Shown: piece after piece, positions 28,461-38,486 of the stretch
Layout of the letters: every line of letters begins with the position of its first letter
Numbering within the stretch: the first letter of the stretch is position 1
Translations under genes and position numbers: made by a program
The notes under the pieces: generated by a model
Told to the model about the DNA's origin: nothing
The model's input: only the letters and a program-made list of their open reading frames with translations
The model's database searches: none
DNA from: Eutrophomonas brisbanensis
GTDB lineage: Bacteria > Pseudomonadota > Gammaproteobacteria > Burkholderiales > Eutrophovitaceae
Length of the DNA stretch: 64,000 bases
Reading direction: 5' to 3'
Assembly: GCA_038141705.1 (NCBI GenBank)
Contig: JAYQIQ010000004.1
Span: forward strand, 992,001-1,056,000

Positions 28461-29356
28461 ATCCAGTTTTTCTCCACCAGATAGTTTGTATAAAGTTTCT
28501 GCTCCTCGGATCCGGGAGCAGGAGACCAATCATACTTCCAAATTACATTTGGGGGCATCGACATCAGAATAGATTCGGTGCGCCCACCCGACTGAAGACC
28601 GAAAAGAGTACCTCTATCAAAAACCAAATTGAATTCAACGTAGCGGCCTCGGCGATAGGCTTGGAATTCTCTCTCTGTTCGCGTAAAAGTTAAATCTCGT
28701 CTTCTCTCTACGATCGGGATGTAGGCCTCAAGGAATCCATCACCAACGCTCTTGGTAATATTGAAGCAGGTATCAAAATCTGGAGCGGATAAGTCGTCAA
28801 AAAATATTCCCCCAATGCCTCGAGGTTCTTTTCGATGCTTCAAATAAAAATATTTATCGCACCAACTTTTAAATTTCGCATGCAGGGATATATCATGCGC
28901 ATCCAATGCCTTTTTGCACGTCGCATGAAAATGGATGCAATCTTCATCAAATCCGTAATAAGGGGTTAAATCCATGCCCCCCCCAAACCACCATACTGGT
29001 TCCGCTGATTTTTTTTTCGCGATAAAGAACCGCACATTCAAATGGACTGTTGGCACAAAAGGGTTTTCTGGATGTAGCACCAACGAAACACCCATGGCTT
29101 CAAAAGATCTACCACTTAGTTCTGGACGAGCTGCGGTGGCAGAAGGTGGAAGGTTATCTCCAAAGACGTGTGAAAAATTTACACCACCTCGTTCGAATAA
29201 ATTCCCCTTTTCTATCACCTTACTGGTTCCACCTCCGCCTTCCTCGCGGTCCCAAGAGTCAGAGCGGAAACTTTGGCCGTCCAAATGCTCAAGCTCAGAG
29301 ACGATTCTCCGTTGAAGGTCTACCAGATAGTATTTGACAGTATTCGCATCAGCCAT
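28457..29356 (-). CDS. hemF: oxygen-dependent coproporphyrinogen III oxidase
   Basis: HemF decarboxylates coproporphyrinogen III to protoporphyrinogen IX using O2, which points to an aerobic life. The 299-residue protein has the E. coli length. Seen: an early WDREEGGGGTSKVIEKGNLFE, GVNFSHVFGDNLP, VWWFGGGMDLTPYYG, and a late RRGRYVEFNLVFDRGTLFGL. It starts four bases after the restored end of purD, so purD-hemF is an operon. Other haem genes in the window are hemL, hemB and hemE. Confidence 0.97.
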   Translation of the reverse strand: MADANTVKYYLVDLQRRIVSELEHLDGQSFRSDSWDREEGGGGTSKVIEKGNLFERGGVNFSHVFGDNLPPSATAARPELSGRSFEAMGVSLVLHPENPFVPTVHLNVRFFIAKKKSAEPVWWFGGGMDLTPYYGFDEDCIHFHATCKKALDAHDISLHAKFKSWCDKYFYLKHRKEPRGIGGIFFDDLSAPDFDTCFNITKSVGDGFLEAYIPIVERRRDLTFTRTEREFQAYRRGRYVEFNLVFDRGTLFGLQSGGRTESILMSMPPNVIWKYDWSPAPGSEEQKLYTNYLVEKNWI

Positions 29357-29360
29357 TTTT

Positions 29361-30631
29361 TTAGGCGCGCTTTATAGCGCGATAACCAATATCCTTACGG
29401 AACTGCTTGCCATCGAATTTTATCTTCTCGGCTATCTCTAATGCTGATTTTTGGGCCGCTTGAATATTTCCCCCAGGGCAGTCACACACAGAACTCTACC
29501 GCCACTCACTACTGTGTTTTGATTTTCTAGTGAAGTGCCAGCATGAAATACTTTAACCTCTGGCGTTTCCTCTGGTATCTGAGATACAACATCTCCTTTC
29601 CTAGGAGATTGAGGATAACCGTGAGCTGCGAGAACAATACCAAGAGCAGGTCGCCTGTCCCACTCTGATTCAGAGGTATCCAGTGTTCCATTGATTGCAC
29701 TTTGGATGAGGGTCACCAAGTCTGTCTTTAACCTCATCATAATCGGTTGCGTCTCAGGGTCACCTAGTCTGCAATTAAATTCCAAAACCTTCAGAGAACC
29801 ATCGGGGGAGATCATTAATCCAGCGTATAAGAAACCGGTAAATGGAGTTCCCATATCATTCATTCCATCAACGACAGGCTGGATAACTCGCTTGATGGCT
29901 TTCGCATGAATCTCTGGAGTCACGACTGGAGCAGGAGAATATGCTCCCATACCTCCAGTATTGGGCCCTTCATCATTTTCTAACAAGCGTTTGTGATCTT
30001 GGCTGGTTGCAAGAGGCATAATATTATCGCCGTCGATCATGACAATAAAACTAGCTTCTTCACCAGAAAGAAAATCTTCAATTACTACTTTCGCGCCTGC
30101 TAATCCCATCCCGTTTTCGACGAGCATCATGTCCACAGCGTTATGGGCTTCTTCCAACGTCATGGCAACTACAACGCCTTTACCCGCCGCTAACCCATCT
30201 GCTTTGACGACAATCGGCACACCACGCTGATCGATGTAGGCATGCGCTGCAGTAGCGTCTGTGAAAGTTTTATACGCTGCCGTCGGAATGCCATACTGAT
30301 CCATAAAGTTTTTAGCAAACTCTTTAGAGCTCTCAAGTTGCGCTGGCGCACGTCGCGGACCAAATATTTTTAGACCAGCAGCCTCAAATGAATCTACGAT
30401 CCCTTCACTTAGGGGCGCTTCTGGTCCTACCACCGTGAGTGCGATATCATTTGTTTTTGCAAATTCGATTAGCTCTTTCGTGTCAGTGATATTGACATTA
30501 TCTAAACCATCATCGGTGCCTGTACCAGCATTGCCGGGCGCGACGAAAACTTTTGAAACCTTTGGTGATTGTTTAAGTTTCCAAGCGATCGCATGCTCCC
30601 GACCACCACTGCCAATCACTAATATTCTCAT
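29361..30631 (-). CDS. purD: phosphoribosylamine-glycine ligase (frame break at 29467-29469)
   Basis: PurD joins glycine to phosphoribosylamine with ATP in purine synthesis. The first frame has VIGSGGREHAIAWKL, GPEAPLSEGIVD, the ATP-grasp segment VVKADGLAAGKGVVVA and LEFNCRLGDPETQPIM. It stops at 29438 with an atypical tail. Adding one T to T3 at 29467-29469 (plus strand) restores TALGENIQAAQKSALEIAEKI and the usual end GYRAIKRA, giving 423 residues (E. coli 429) and a stop at 29361-29363. Confidence 0.95.
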
Positions 30632-30699
30632 TGTGCTTAAGTCCTTATCCGTTTTAAGACGAAAAAACCCAGTTTTTCAAGCGTTGGAAACGCTAGGCA

Positions 30700-32267
30700 T
30701 TAATGCCGAAAATGACGAGTTCCCGTAAGTATCATGGCAATCCCGTGCTCATTAGCTGCTGCGATAACTTCGTCGTCACGCATACTACCGCCTGGCTGAA
30801 TGATAGCTTGCGCACCTGCATTAAAGGCTACGTCAACGCCATCTCTAAATGGGAAGAACGCATCAGAGGCCACCAACAGATCCCTTGAAGATTCAAATTT
30901 GCATTTTCTGCTTTGATCGAAGCAATGCGAGTGGAATCTACTCGACTCATTTGTCCAGCGCCAACTCCGAGAGTCATACCATTTCCACAAAAAACTATCG
31001 CGTTTGACTTTACAAACTTGGCCACACGCCAAGCGAACATTAGGTCGGATAGTTCTTGTTCGTTCGGCTGTCTTGTTGTCACGATCGAGAGTTCTGTTTT
31101 TGCGACATTTTTCGAATCAGAGGTTTGTACTAATAGTCCTCCGCCAACGCGTTTATAGTCGTGTCTGTTTGAAGTGTTATCGATGGAAATTTGTAGAACA
31201 CGAACATTTTGTTTTTCTGCGAAGATCGCCAGCGCTTCTTCTGAGTACGCCGGCGCGATCACCACCTCGACAAATTGCTTACAGATTGCCGCAGCAGCTT
31301 TTTCGTCAATTTGTTGATTTAGCGCTATGATTCCGCCAAATGCTGATGTTGGGTCGGTGCTAAACGCTTTTTGGTAAGCCTCGTTGGAATCTTTTCCGAT
31401 AGCGACTCCACAAGGATTCGCATGTTTCACTATTACACAAGCGGGCTCAGCAAAGCTTTTGACACATTCCCACGCCGCATCGGAATCCGCGATGTTGTTG
31501 TAAGAAAGCTCTTTCCCTTGAATTTGTTTGTATGTTGCGAGAGATCCAGGCAGCTCTTCGAGGTCCCGGTAAAACGCAGCATCTTGATGTGGGTTTTCTC
31601 CGTACCGGAGATCTTGGACCTTCGAAAAGTTCATATTGATTTGTCCAGGAAACTTTTGTTTCGCCCCTTCGGAATCGGACGCAGTGAGGTAGTTGCTGAT
31701 GGTTGAATCATAAGCGGCAGTATGAGAGAACGCCTTTCTGCAAAGCGCAAATCTTGTTTCGCGTGAAACGGATGTAGTTCCAGATTTTTTGAGTTCTTCA
31801 ACGATCGCCCCGTAATCATTGGGATCTGTAATTACTGCTACATGCTCCCAATTTTTTGCGGCCGCTCGAACCATCGTAGGCCCACCGATGTCAATATTTT
31901 CAATTGCATCTTCGAGAGAGCAATCTGGGTTTGCAATCGTTTGCGCAAAAGGATAAAGGTTAACAATTACGAAGTCTATGGTCGGTATGTTGTATTCCTC
32001 AAGGGATACCATATGCTTCGGTTCGTCTCGGCGGGCGAGTAGGCCAGCATGAATTTTCGGATGTAACGTTTTGACCCGACCATCTAACATTTCCGGAAAT
32101 CCTGTGTAGCTTCCAACGTCCATTACATCAATGCCGGCTTCTTGAAGCGTTCTCGCGGTTCCTCCAGTAGATAGAATTTCGATTCCCAGAGAGCTTAATG
32201 CCGATGCAAAAGCCGTTACGCCAGATTTATTTGATACGCTGATCAGAGCTCTTTTTTTTGCTTGCAT
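30700..32267 (-). CDS. purH: bifunctional AICAR transformylase/IMP cyclohydrolase (frame break at 30882-30884)
   Basis: PurH performs the last two steps of IMP synthesis. The N-terminal cyclohydrolase domain has ALISVSNKSG, STGGTARTL and SYTGFPEMLDGRVKTLHPKIHAGLL. The transformylase domain has LRYGENPHQDAAFY and KHANPCGVA, with the catalytic Lys-His. The frame breaks at CCC 30882-30884 (plus strand). A fourth C restores NLQGDLLVASDAFFPFRDGVD, and the end GGSMRDDEVIAAANEHGIAM is standard. Corrected length is 522 residues (E. coli 529). It follows fis on the minus strand, an arrangement seen in betaproteobacteria. Confidence 0.95.
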
Positions 32268-32281
32268 ATTTATTATTGTAT

Positions 32282-32522
32282 TTATAAAAGTTTAAATAGT
32301 TTCATTTTTGCACGAAGAGTATTGCGATTTATACCCAATAATTTTGCCGCCAAGACTTTGATTCCCATCGGTTCGTTCCAGAATATCGGCGATTAATGTA
32401 CGTTCAACGGTGTCAATTACCATTCCGTGGAGCCCAGTGATGTGCTCATCGCCTACGTTCGCAAAATAAGTATCAAGCGATTTCTTAATGAATCTCGTGA
32501 GCTCAGAATCTTTTTCCTTCAT
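32282..32522 (-). CDS. fis: Fis family DNA-binding protein (frame break at 32350-32351)
   Basis: Fis is a small nucleoid-associated DNA-bending protein. The first 55 residues include the oligomerisation region and VERTLIADILERTDGNQSL. After that the frame departs from the family. Removing one base at 32350-32351 restores LAAKLLGINRNTLRAKMKLFKLL, the helix-turn-helix and end typical of Fis, with 79 residues in total. The start codon overlaps the dusB stop by one base (TAATG), the classical dusB-fis operon. Confidence 0.92.
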
Positions 32523-33529
32523 TAGGCCGCTAGCTCCTCTACCGCGCAGTTAATATCGTCGAAATCGCCACGCTGTTTAAGAAATAGTTTTACGGCATCA
32601 ACTTGATCTTGCGCATTTTCGAGTACGTTAAAACGCTTTTTGAAGTAGGCACTTTGTTCGATACTCGAGAGGTACCAACCTACATGTTTTCGTGCGATTC
32701 TTACTCCCGAGAACTCCCCATATAGGTTGTAAAGATTGGTCAGGTGCTCTACGAGTACCGCGAGCACCTCATCAAAAGACGGTTTTGATAATTTTTTACC
32801 GGTTTCCAGAAAGTGGTTTATTTCTCGGAAAATCCATGGGTTTCCCTGCGCGGCACGACCTACCATGACTGCGTCTGCTTGGGTCAGCTCCAAAACTTTA
32901 TTAGCTTTTTCCGGTGAATCAATATCGCCATTCGCGATTACCGGAATACGTATGTGGGTTTTTGTCTCTGCAATACTGTCATACTCAGCAGAACCATTAA
33001 AGAAATCGTTTCGCGTTCTCCCGTGAATCGTAAGGCAAGCAATTCCACTGGATTCCGCCACCTTGGCGATGGATACGATGTTTTTGCTTTCGTTATCCCA
33101 GCCAGTTCGAGTTTTAAGCGTGACCGGAATATTTACGGAATTCACGACAGCTTCTAAGATTTTTGCCACTAGCTTTTCGTCACGCATCAGCGCAGACCCA
33201 GAGGCAACCTTACACACTTTCTTCGCAGGGCAGCCCATATTTATATCAATAATATCTGCTCCCATATCATAATTTGCGCGCGCTGCTTCAGCTAGTTGCG
33301 ATGGGTCGGCGCCGGCTATTTGTACGATTATTGGAGCCCTTTCGCCGGTATGGTCTAAACGGCTCGCTGATTTTTTAGAATTCCATAGCTTAGTGTCGGA
33401 TGTGATCATCTCGGAGACCGCTGCTCCCGCTCCCAGTTTCCTACAAAGCGAGCGAAACGCTCGATCGGTCACCCCAGCCATGGGGGCTGCAATCGTCTTT
33501 GATGATATTTTATGGTTGCCTACGAACAT
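32522..33529 (-). CDS. dusB: tRNA-dihydrouridine synthase B
   Basis: DusB reduces specific uridines in tRNA with FMN and NADPH. The 335-residue protein has the barrel motifs AAPMAGVTDRAFRSLCR, DINMGCPAKKVCKVASGSALM (with the catalytic cysteine), TLKTRTGWDNES, TIHGRTRNDFFNG and VMVGRAAQGNPWIF. It shows no frame break. It is directly coupled to fis and follows the ubiH homologue on the same strand. Confidence 0.96.
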   Translation of the reverse strand: MFVGNHKISSKTIAAPMAGVTDRAFRSLCRKLGAGAAVSEMITSDTKLWNSKKSASRLDHTGERAPIIVQIAGADPSQLAEAARANYDMGADIIDINMGCPAKKVCKVASGSALMRDEKLVAKILEAVVNSVNIPVTLKTRTGWDNESKNIVSIAKVAESSGIACLTIHGRTRNDFFNGSAEYDSIAETKTHIRIPVIANGDIDSPEKANKVLELTQADAVMVGRAAQGNPWIFREINHFLETGKKLSKPSFDEVLAVLVEHLTNLYNLYGEFSGVRIARKHVGWYLSSIEQSAYFKKRFNVLENAQDQVDAVKLFLKQRGDFDDINCAVEELAA

Positions 33530-33592
33530 CTGATCACTCTTTTTGCGCTGAGACCAGATTTTAAATTATAAGTGGCGCAGAGTCTTTTAGAT

Positions 33593-34758
33593 TTAGTAAC
33601 CAGGACCAAAGATGAGCTGTCGCAGTACCGCGCGTTTCAGAGACGGAGCTAAATCTAACGCCATTAGGCCTGAGCCCTCTTATGGTGCCAAGCAAACTAC
33701 TTTGATTTGAAAAAATGGTATTCAGGAATTTGGTGGCGGCTATGGTTTGTTTGCGATCTTTTTCTCGCTCTCTCATATAACGTGCGCTGAATTCGATGTT
33801 GGAAATATCGTCCAGTGTTTTTCTTTGCAAAGCTGAGCGAGGGTCCACGCATCTCTGAGTCCTAAATTTAATCCCTGCGCAGCGATGGGGTGTAAGGCCT
33901 GAGAGGCGTTGCCCAAAACGATGATACCGCTCTTTGATGCTTGGTCAGCGATCCGCATACGCAGCGGGTATGATATTTTTCCCTAACTGCTAGAAACTGA
34001 CCCGCCCTGTCACCAAACGCATCTTGTAGTCTCGATAAGAAACTTTCATCTGGCAGCTCCAAGATCTTTGCTGCATCGTCTTTTCCGCATGACCAAACAA
34101 ACGCATATTCCTCTCCGCGGGGTAGTAGGGCGATTGGTCCGCTATCAGTAAATCTCTCAAACGCTCTGGAACTCGGGGTTGGTTTTGTTTTTACCAAGCC
34201 TACAATTGCTTGGTGGCCGTAATCCGTTTCACGGGGCGGAGCATCCCCGCGTAAATTAATTGATCCACCGTCTGCAATAATCACAAGATTAGCGGCGATC
34301 TTTTCTACAGTTGCTTCCGATTCAATAGAAATGGTTTTGGGGTTGGATGGGTCGTTATCAACGCGTGCAACTTTTATTCCATGCAGTATTTCGATAGATC
34401 TTTCTTTGGTTTCTGAGTACAGGTTTTGATAGAAATCGTTGAACCGGACCGCATAACCTAAAGAGGGAAGATTTATGTCGGATGCTCTTACAATTGATCT
34501 TCCAAAATTGCCGCGGTCGGAAATGTGAATCTCATCGATTGGAAAACTGCGAGAATTCTTAAGATTTATCCCTAATCTCTCCAGAACTAGGTGGCTGTTA
34601 TAAGATAGCGCCAGCGTTCTTCCATCGGTTGATTTAAGCGGTTGGTTTCGCTCTTCAACAATCGAACTCTCTAGTCCTATACTCCGCAATGCGAGCGCGA
34701 CGGCGCAACCAACGGGGCCGCCACCAATAATAATAATTTTTCGCTTTAGCAAACTCAA
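33593..34758 (-). CDS. UbiH/UbiF-type FAD-dependent ubiquinone biosynthesis hydroxylase (three frame breaks)
   Basis: A flavoprotein hydroxylase of ubiquinone synthesis. The N-terminal FAD motif is IIGGGPVGCAVALAL; the mid-domain has GRTLALSYNS; the second FAD motif GNASQALHPIAAQGLNLGLRDAWTL lies in another frame. Adding an A-equivalent at T5 33977-33981 and at T5 33818-33822 (plus strand) restores REKISYPLRMRIADQ and CKEKTLDDISNIEF. Removing one base at 33671 restores RGLGLMALDLAPSLKR and a stop at 33593. The result is 388 residues, normal for UbiH. It is seven bases from pepP, a known pepP-ubiH pairing. UbiF or VisC-type hydroxylases are close relatives, so the position hydroxylated is uncertain. 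Confidence 0.88.
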
Positions 34759-34764
34759 AAGGAG

Positions 34765-36060
34765 TTAGTTAGCCATTATGGCTTCTATGTCGCTAATAGA
34801 TTTTGGGGTATCACTCGTGAGTATCTCACAGCCACCACCAATGACAACTACATCATCTTCAATTCTTATTCCAATATTCCAAAAATCTTTTGGGATGTCT
34901 GGGGCTTTTCGAATATACATCCCTGGCTCTACAGTCAAGACCATCCCTGGTTCGAGATTTCGCCATTGACCATCTGTTTTGTAGTCCCCGACGTCGTGAA
35001 CATCCATACCGAGCCAGTGCCCGGTGCGATGCATATAGAATCGCGAGAAAGCCTCAGTCTCAATCACTTCTTCCACCGAGCCTTTGAGTAACCCGAGGGC
35101 CACCATCCCTTCGGCTAATATTTTTAGCGCTGCATCGTGTGGTGCCTGCCATGAATTCCCTGCCTTAACTTGTCCAATTGCGGCTTCCTGCGCGTTTAAC
35201 ACGATCGAATAAACTTCTTTTTGAGCTTGCGTGTATTTTCCATTAATCGGAAAGGTGCGCGTTATGTCTGATGCGTAGCCATGTAATTCACAACCAGCAT
35301 CGATTAATAGGAGGTCGCCATCCTTCAGTTTTTGATTATTTTCAATGTAGTGAAGAACGCAGCTATTTGCGCCTCCAGCCACGATCGAGGTGTATGCCGG
35401 GAACTCTGAACCATGTTTTTTAAAGTGATACAAAAGTTCAGCTTCGACCTCGTACTCATTCTTGTTCGGCGCCGTCGCTTTCATTGCGGATATGTGCGCG
35501 ACCGAGGAAATCTTCGCGGCTGAGCGCATAATATTTAACTCAGTTTCATCTTTGATAAGTCGCATTTCGTCCAGGTAACTTCTGATGTCTTTTAGCGAAG
35601 ACGGCGCACGGATTCCAGTGCGAACCTTGGACCGCGTGTGGTTCAGCCAGCTGATTATTTTTGAATCCCAGCGTGTATCAACTCCGATCACGCTATAAAC
35701 TGATTCTTGGTTTTCTAAGAATTTAGGCATCAATTTGTCGAGCTCATCGATTGGAAAAGCCTCGTCAACATCTAAAGATGCAGGTGCAGATGATGGGCCG
35801 AGACGAAATCCATCCCAAATTTCCTTTTCAATATTTTTCTCCCGACAAAATATCGTGGATTTATTTCCCCCGTTTTTGTGAAGAACCAGTACGGCATCCG
35901 GCTCGGTGAAGCCGGTTAGATAATAGAAATAGCTATCAGGGCGAAAAGGATAGTGGGCATCTTTGTTCCTTATCTTTTCTCGAGATGTTGGGATTACGAT
36001 AATCCCCTCATCGATATAGTTTAGAAGCAGTCCCCTTCGGTTTTGGTAACAAGTGTTCAT
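34765..36060 (-). CDS. pepP: Xaa-Pro aminopeptidase (M24B)
   Basis: A dimanganese peptidase that removes N-terminal residues next to proline. The 431 residues match E. coli PepP (441). The N-terminal domain includes YPFRPDSYFYYLTGFTEPDAV. The catalytic pita-bread domain shows the metal ligands in LLIDAGCELHGYASDITRTFP, HRTGHWLGMDVHD, VLTVEPGMYI and GIRIEDDV. It starts at ATG 36060, 20 bases from the end of the PaiB-like gene, and is followed by the ubiH homologue. Confidence 0.96.
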   Translation of the reverse strand: MNTCYQNRRGLLLNYIDEGIIVIPTSREKIRNKDAHYPFRPDSYFYYLTGFTEPDAVLVLHKNGGNKSTIFCREKNIEKEIWDGFRLGPSSAPASLDVDEAFPIDELDKLMPKFLENQESVYSVIGVDTRWDSKIISWLNHTRSKVRTGIRAPSSLKDIRSYLDEMRLIKDETELNIMRSAAKISSVAHISAMKATAPNKNEYEVEAELLYHFKKHGSEFPAYTSIVAGGANSCVLHYIENNQKLKDGDLLLIDAGCELHGYASDITRTFPINGKYTQAQKEVYSIVLNAQEAAIGQVKAGNSWQAPHDAALKILAEGMVALGLLKGSVEEVIETEAFSRFYMHRTGHWLGMDVHDVGDYKTDGQWRNLEPGMVLTVEPGMYIRKAPDIPKDFWNIGIRIEDDVVVIGGGCEILTSDTPKSISDIEAIMAN

Positions 36061-36080
36061 TTTGTCTAGATATTGGTCGA

Positions 36081-36707
36081 TTATTTATTTTTTCTTAACG
36101 AGTTTTCCTCTTTCATCAGAAGAGCTAATGCGTGATCGGTCTCATTTTTCGAATTTTCAAGTTTTTTTATCAGAACATCAGCATCTTCGACTGATTTATT
36201 TTGGGATAGTTTAAATTTACCTTCGATCCTGAGAATTTTAGCCCGGAAAGAAACGATCCCATCAATTGCTTTGTCAAAGAGTGAGGATAACTCTACATCT
36301 GATTTCAGATCCTTATCTTGCTCGTACGCTTGAGCAAGAGCCATCACTATGCCTTGATTTTCGGAGCGATCCTGAATGACTTCTGGTTTGGCATAAACAT
36401 GTGCCACCGCATAATTCCATGTCGGTAAGTTTGGGTGTGATTTGTACCAATAAGGAGAAATGTACCCATGCGGGCCATGAAAAATGAAAAGCACCTCGTC
36501 ACCTTGGCCCAAAAGTTTGCTGATAGCATTCGCCTTGGCGACATGACCTTCGAGCAAGAATCTCTCTCGATCCAACTTAATCGGAATATGGGTGATAATC
36601 GGCTTATCGTTTTGAGATGCGACCACGGTTGCAAAGGGGTTTGAAGAAATAAGTTGTTCCAATCTCTTTGAGTCGGTAACTTCGAAGTGCCGAGGAGTGT
36701 AGATCAT
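36081..36707 (-). CDS. PaiB-like FMN-binding protein
   Basis: A 208-residue protein of the PaiB family. It begins MIYTPRHFEVTD, continues PFATVVASQNDKPIITHIPI, HVAKANAI and the conserved FHGPHGYISPYWY plus PTWNYAVAHVYAKP, which place it in the FMN-binding split-barrel group. The Bacillus PaiB acts as a regulator, but many proteobacterial members may be flavin-binding stress proteins; the role here is unknown. It lies between murU and pepP on the same strand. Confidence 0.85.
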   Translation of the reverse strand: MIYTPRHFEVTDSKRLEQLISSNPFATVVASQNDKPIITHIPIKLDRERFLLEGHVAKANAISKLLGQGDEVLFIFHGPHGYISPYWYKSHPNLPTWNYAVAHVYAKPEVIQDRSENQGIVMALAQAYEQDKDLKSDVELSSLFDKAIDGIVSFRAKILRIEGKFKLSQNKSVEDADVLIKKLENSKNETDHALALLMKEENSLRKNK

Positions 36708-36725
36708 AAATCCCCTTCAACGTAT

Positions 36726-37401
36726 TTATTGATCTTCGTCGAGACGTTCAGGAGTCCCAATGTCTGACCAAAAGCCACGGTGGTGCTCGGCAGAGACTTT
36801 GTCGGAAGCTGAGAGATCTCTTAGCACCGTACCTAGCCCCACCTTGTTGTCCGCATGTTCTTTAAGAAAGATATCCGATCGATAGATTCCCATACCAGTG
36901 AAAGTCATAGGCTTTCCTTCTTCGGATAATTTTCCAGCTTCAAACCGAAAATCTCCATTGCGATTATGCTCGGGGTTATCTACCAAAATTATGTGTGCAG
37001 CGTATTGAGTCGATGAACTTAGGGTTATTCGCGTGGATAAAAAAGTTAGCATAATCATAGTCCGAGAAAATATCTGCATTTACGACTGGAAAAATAGGTG
37101 AATTGATCAGGCTCAATGCGTTGGCAATACCACCGGCGGTTTCTAATGCATTAGCCTCCTCTGAAAAAACAATTTCTAGCCCCGAGATTGGATTATTTTT
37201 CACATGAGAGATGATTTGTTGTGCTTTGTAGGCGACATTAACTACTATCCTTGTAAAGCCAACTTCTTTCAACTTTTTAAGGTGGATGTCAATCAGAGTC
37301 TCGCTGCCGATCCTCATAAGTGGCTTTGGTGTCGCATCCGATAGTTCTCGCATCCTAGAACCTCTTCCAGCAGCAAGAACCATGGGCGTTATGTTGACCA
37401 A
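36726..37401 (-). CDS. murU: N-acetylmuramate-1-phosphate uridylyltransferase MurU (frame break near 37008)
   Basis: MurU makes UDP-MurNAc from MurNAc-1-phosphate, bypassing MurA in cell-wall recycling. The N-terminus has the nucleotidyltransferase signature MVLAAGRGSRMRELSDATPKP, then VVNVAYKAQQI, ETAGGIANAL and NADIFSDYD. The frame breaks near 37008: removing one base joins PKFID to QYAAHIILVDNPEHN. The end, HHRGFWSDIGTPERLDE, is typical. Corrected length is 224 residues. I favour the TTG at 37401, which has AAGGA upstream; ATG 37383 is an alternative. It follows amgK by nine bases. Confidence 0.9.
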
Positions 37402-37410
37402 AACTATTCC

Positions 37411-38486
37411 TTAGAACGTGAGACCAGCTGATGATGGAGAATCCTCGACGTGCTCCAAAATGCTCACCAATGGCTTTAATTCTTGATAGCGTCTCGCCAC
37501 AGCGAGGATATAGCTTACGAATCTCGGAGTATCAGTAATATATGATGAGTTTCAATCCCTATATTTGAGTCGGGCAAAAATCCCTATAACTTTTAAATGT
37601 CTTTGCACTCCCATCCACTCGATTTGTTCATAAAAAACGCCAAAATCATGTGGAACAGGAAGCGAAGCCTTTTTTGCTTTTTCCCAGTATTTTATGATCC
37701 AGTCTAGGACCCGTTCTTCTTCCCAGCTGATAAATGCATCTTTAAAGAGTGAAATCACGTCATAGCTTATTGGCCCATAAAGCGCATCTTGAAAATCAAG
37801 GACTCCAGGATTATTTTCAGTGACCATTAAATTTCGTGGCATAAAGTCTCGGTGAACGAATACAAAGTTTTCCGAGCGATTTCGCGCAACGATTGTTCGA
37901 AAAACATTCTTGAGTGCGACGAGTTTGTCATCTTTTAGCGTCAAACCCTTATGTTTTGCCAAGTACCAATCAGTGAATAAATTAAGCTCGCTCAAAAGAA
38001 TTTTTTCCGTGTACTCGGGGGAGTGCTGTAGGTTTACTCGCCAATTGCCATTTCACAAGCGCGTCCGTTGCCTCATCAAATAATCGGTCCGCTGTGTTGG
38101 TATTCAAGGCCTTGAGGTAGGTTGTGTCGCCAAAATCTGAAAGTATTAAGAAGCCCTCAGCTGCATTTTCGCTAATAATTTCCGGCGAATTTATACCGCT
38201 TCTCCTGGATGAGCTCCGAAACATATTTAAACTGTTTAATGTCGTTGTGCTCGATAGGGGCATCCATCAGGACGTATGTGGGACGGTTTTCTGGAGAAAT
38301 GCGAAAATAGCGCCTGAGTCCCGCATCGGCGGCAAGCGGATCGATTTTAATTTCCGATAAGCCAAGATCGCGAATTACCCAATCGCTCATTCTGCTGTAA
38401 CGAGAGGGGTTGAATACTGACTCGAGATCGATCATCTTAGATGTGGAGTTTGGCGTTAACTTTTTAACATGAGCATGCAACGACAT
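37411..38486 (-). CDS. amgK: N-acetylmuramate/N-acetylglucosamine anomeric kinase AmgK (two frame breaks and an in-frame TGA)
   Basis: AmgK phosphorylates recycled MurNAc at the anomeric position for MurU. Seen: DAGLRRYFRI near the start, LILSDFGDTTYL, the kinase loop FVFVHRDFMPRNLMV and VLDFQDALYGPISYDV. Removing one base near 38201 restores LIQESGINSPEIISEN; removing one G from G5 at 38017-38021 restores ALPEYTEKILLSELN. The frame then meets TGA at 37552-37554, where homologues have glycine after ARLKYRD, and continues to a stop at 37411-37413 through ILAVARRYQELKPL. About 357 residues if read through. The start could also be ATG 38435 or 38390, since ATG 38486 overlaps the divergent lptD. 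Confidence 0.85.

Noticed and set aside
30632..30699. Regulatory RNA or PurR-type operator between purH and purD
   Set aside because: The short AT-rich gap shows only a weak inverted repeat around GCGTTGGAAACGC, too small to call.
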